64,000 nt of DNA from Flavobacterium hungaricum. GTDB lineage: Bacteria; Bacteroidota; Bacteroidia; Flavobacteriales; Flavobacteriaceae. Numbering within the stretch: the first letter of the stretch is position 1; the number at the start of each line of letters is the position of its first letter. The translations under genes and the position numbers were made by a program. Under the pieces are notes generated by a model. The model made no database searches. It saw only the letters and a list, made by a program, of their open reading frames with translations, and had not been told where the DNA came from. Shown here piece after piece: positions 61,913 to 64,000 of the stretch. Location: the NCBI RefSeq assembly GCF_015182285.1, contig NZ_PRDM01000003.1:62001-126000 (forward strand), read 5' to 3'.

Positions 61913-62784
61913 TTATTTAATTGCCTGCTGATTCTGAAACTCTTCGATCGTTAAGTTTCCGAGTGCAGAATGTCTTCTGCAGGTATTGTAAAAGTTTTCT
62001 ATATAATCAGTAATAGATTTTTCCGCTTTCTCTTTGGTCTTATATTTATTCTGGTATACCAATTCTACCTTTAAGGTATTGAAAAAGCTTTCTGCTACTG
62101 CGTTATCGTAGCAGTTTCCTTTACGGCTCATGCTTTGGGTTATTTTATTTGTGGCTAATAAAGCAATAAACTCACAGCAGGCATATTGCTTTCCTTGGTC
62201 TGAGTGAAAGAGTAGTTCCTGATTGTTCTGCAATGGACGATTTAAAAGAGCTTTCGTTAAAGAGGTGATGCTGGTATCTTTTGCTCTCATTGTTTCGCTG
62301 ATTGACCAGCCGATCACTTTACGGTCAAAAAGATCTATCACCACAGTGAGATAGATCCAGCCTTCATCTGTTTCGATGTAGGTTATATCAGAAACCCAAA
62401 TTTCATTTCTTCTGCCTGCTTTAAAATCTGTTCTAATCTGTTTTCTGCTAATCTGTTATTACGGGGTGGGCTTGTAGTCTTTTTATATTTAGATTTTGCA
62501 ATGCTTCTCAGATGGTTTTCCTTCATAATCTATCCGACAAATTTTCTGGAAACTTTTATCCCGATGGAATCCAATTCTTTAGCAATTCTCGGGCTTCCGT
62601 ATCGGCATTGGCTCCAATGATAAATTCTTATAATTTCGCTTATGATGAGGGTTTTTCGTTCTGCCCTTGCGATGGGTGTTCTTTTGCGCCATCGGAAGAA
62701 ACTGCTTTTGTGGATTTGAAATATCCGGCACATCTTCTCAACGGGAAATATTTTCGAGTTTTCTCTGATAAATTCATATTTCAC
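61913..62784 (-). pseudogene. IS3-family orfB, inactivated
   Basis: Reading from 62784: HTH_21-type start (MKYEFIRENSKIFPVEK), then an in-frame TAG at 62530-62532, then the same frame continues (IMKENHLRSIAKSKYK). A one-base frameshift near 62429 follows, after which the DDE core continues (SDITYIET, FHSDQGKQYA, NCYDNAVAESFF) to 61913. Two separate lesions, so no active transposase. Confidence 0.85.
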
Positions 62785-63071
62785 CCGCCGCTCTTGGAGA
62801 AGATATTTTGAGCCTTTTTTAGGATGTCCCTTTCAATTTCTAATTCTTTTATCTGTTTCCGCAGTTTCTGCTGCTCATTTTTATGGTGTATTTCAGCTGA
62901 GGTCTTCTTTGTGGAAAATCTGCCTTCCTGATAGAGCTTCTTCCAGTGCTGCAGGGTACTTGTGCTGATATTGAGTTCTTTTGCCACATCACAGACTCTT
63001 CCGCAGTGGATGCTCATCGTGGCGGCCAGAATCTTGAAGCCTAAAGTAAAGGTTCTCCTAGTATTTTTCAT
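62781..63071 (-). CDS. IS3-family orfA (HTH)
   Basis: A 96-aa protein from the ATG at 63071 (MKNTRRTFTLGFKILAAT). Helix-turn-helix in ATMSIHCGRVCDVAKELNIS, then a coiled coil (HHKNEQQKLRKQIKELEIER) for pairing with orfB. Intact, but its partner is dead. Confidence 0.8.
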   Translation of the reverse strand: MKNTRRTFTLGFKILAATMSIHCGRVCDVAKELNISTSTLQHWKKLYQEGRFSTKKTSAEIHHKNEQQKLRKQIKELEIERDILKKAQNIFSKSGG

Positions 63072-63162
63072 GCCTGTGAAAATTAGCACTCATAAAGTTA
63101 GCGGCCATTCAGAAATTGTAGGCAATATATACTTCATTTTTTACTAAATCTGGTAGATACTG

Positions 63163-63225
63163 CCTAAGCTTTTAGTCGCAAAAATGGTATCAACTCCACG
63201 CCAGAAAGTGCACCGATTCTGCACC
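63163..63225. repeat. 62-bp repeat ending in the GGTGCA-GAATC-GGTGCA motif (right copy)
   Basis: Right copy of the repeat at 30341-30402, same orientation. It lies between the IS and the tRNA-Tyr, 142 bp from the tRNA-core end, and includes the identical GGTGCA-GAATC-GGTGCA block at 63206-63225. Confidence 0.7.
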
Positions 63226-63373
63226 TTTAATTTTGTGAGCATTTATAAATATTGAAAACAGCCCATAAAGCAAAAAAGCCAGTAAATCATCGGATTTACT
63301 GGCTTTAAGACATTTTTTAAGGCTTTTTAAAAAGATTGAAAACTTTAAGTTTTCCGGCTTTTCGGCCTTTCCG

Positions 63374-63454
63374 TGGGGAGAGCAGGATTCGAACCTGCGA
63401 AGTTCACACAGCAGATTTACAGTCTGCCCTCGTTGGCCGCTTGAGTATCTCCCC
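63374..63454 (-). tRNA. tRNA-Tyr (GTA)
   Basis: 81 nt with a long variable arm, as expected for tRNA-Tyr. Acceptor stem GGGGAGA / TCTCCCC, anticodon GTA (63418-63420 on the plus as TAC), T-arm GGTTCGAATCC. CCA is not encoded. The block 63367-63394 over its 3' end is identical to 29453-29480. The gene has no terminator of its own immediately downstream. Confidence 0.95.
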
Positions 63455-63891
63455 GATCTCAGCTTGTTGTGCTTTGTTGTTCTTAGCGGTGGCAAAGATA
63501 GCAACGTTTTCTAGATTTACAAGCAAAAAAAGAACTTAATTTTAAGTTATTTTAAAGTTATTTTTTAATTCATTGAAATTGAATAAAATAAAAATGTTTT
63601 AAAAAGCGTTATTTTTTAATTTATTTCAAAAAGTAGGATTAGTTTTATGGTTAAAATATGGTTTTATTTTAAATTTAGTCTTCAATAAAAGTTGGCAGTG
63701 GCTGGTTTTGTTGCTTTGCGGCCAAAATAGTGACAAAATATCTTTTAGTATTATTTTGCGGAATTGACTTTTTCTGGAATTTTTAGACACGAGAACAGTT
63801 AATGAGCTGATCGCGATATTTTTTTTCAAAGCAGCGTTTTTAGTTTTCTTTTATGAAGTACTGTTTTTGCTTCTTTGGATACGTTGAAAAC
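63455..63891. other. Gene-free stretch right of the tRNA
   Basis: About 440 bp of AT-rich sequence. The tRNA promoter must be here. No gene or clear repeat is supported. Confidence 0.5.
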
Positions 63892-63920
63892 AAAAAAAAA
63901 TCTCCCGAAGGAGATTTTTT
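63892..63920 (-). terminator. Rho-independent terminator of the gene at the window end
   Basis: Stem AAATCTCC (63898-63905) / GGAGATTT (63910-63917), tetraloop CGAA, A9 on the left and so T9 on the minus strand. 20 bp after the stop at 63941. Confidence 0.85.
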
Positions 63921-63940
63921 ACTTATTTCTAACTGCAGCA

Positions 63941-64000
63941 TTATTTCGCAAGCAGTTCTAAGATTTTAGCTTTCAATTCTGGGCCTCTTAAGTCTTGTGC
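63941..64000 (-). CDS. C-terminal end of an unidentified gene
   Basis: The last 19 codons, AQDLRGPELKAKILELLAK and stop, read on the minus strand; the rest is beyond the window. Too short to assign a family. A good terminator follows. Confidence 0.55.
   Translation of the reverse strand, partial: AQDLRGPELKAKILELLAK

Larger units (their letters stand above)
61913..63071 (-). mobile_element. Dead IS3-family insertion sequence (core limits)
   Basis: orfA and orfB on the minus strand, overlapping by 4 bp (62781-62784), the layout of IS3/IS150-like elements. I could not find convincing terminal inverted repeats or a target duplication, so the limits given are those of the coding sequences only. 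Confidence 0.75.

Noticed and set aside
61880..63110. Terminal inverted repeats of the IS
   Set aside because: Left and right flanks give only weak scattered matches; no target duplication.
27622..63454. CRISPR arrays in the island
   Set aside because: No regularly spaced short repeats were seen; the repeats are single pairs far apart.
63190..63504. 104-aa minus ORF over the tRNA-Tyr
   Set aside because: It covers the tRNA gene and its flanks; not coding.

Overview
The window is AT-rich DNA from a Bacteroidota bacterium, most likely a Flavobacterium. Evidence: FecI/FecR/TonB-receptor modules with STN and CarboxypepD-type N-termini, Bacteroidota-type -7 promoter boxes (TAnnTTTG), almost no Shine-Dalgarno sequences, many SPII lipoproteins, and DUF3570/DUF4266, DUF4974 and PepSY families. 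No plasmid or phage backbone is visible.

Layout. 1-10 kb: an ECF sigma / FecR anti-sigma / TonB receptor / COG4315 lipoprotein module, a repeat-containing lipoprotein, and a siderophore receptor with a PepSY membrane protein. 10-16 kb: a CPA2 cation/proton antiporter, a beta-propeller lipoprotein, and an AraC regulator with a short-chain dehydrogenase. 16-18 kb: small orphan genes, one frameshifted in an A7 tract. 18-27.6 kb: an AraC regulator facing a long plus-strand redox cluster (aldo/keto reductase, NTF2-like, alpha/beta-hydrolase, flavodoxin, carboxymuconolactone decarboxylase-like, cupin, NrtR-type regulator), ending in a three-gene molybdenum hydroxylase (2Fe-2S subunit, dihaem c-type cytochrome, molybdopterin subunit).

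27.6-30.4 kb is a mobile-element scar: two copies of a tRNA-3'-end-plus-terminator repeat, an Rhs tip fragment with an orphan gene, a decayed tyrosine recombinase, and a ParDE toxin-antitoxin pair. The same tRNA core is in the intact tRNA-Tyr at 63.4 kb. The arrangement fits an integrative element (about 29.45-63.39 kb) whose recombinase is dead. A 62-bp repeat (30.34 and 63.16 kb) lies just inside these limits.

Inside it: a Crp-family/DoxX pair; a thioredoxin-ApbE-DUF4266-DUF3570 operon; a large stress block (35.7-51.4 kb) with three triple-BON proteins, a LOG protein, a universal stress protein, an OsmC-like protein, a P-type ATPase, a beta-CASP nuclease paired with an ATP-cone nuclease, a stand-alone PEP-synthase N-domain, and a FixL-like sensor kinase with a receiver-Crp hybrid regulator; then two amidohydrolases, a DUF1254/1214 protein, alpha/beta-hydrolase and arylsulfatase; then a dead IS3-family element.

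Main discovery: most transcription units of the stress block, and the sulfatase, have an FNR-type box (TGAY-N4-RTCA) centred 29.5 nt (28.5 in one case) before a -7-like box. Three of the sites have two boxes exactly 22 bp apart. With the oxygen-sensor-like kinase and a regulator carrying the E-xx-S-R recognition motif, this looks like a self-contained low-oxygen stress regulon, possibly carried on a mobile island.
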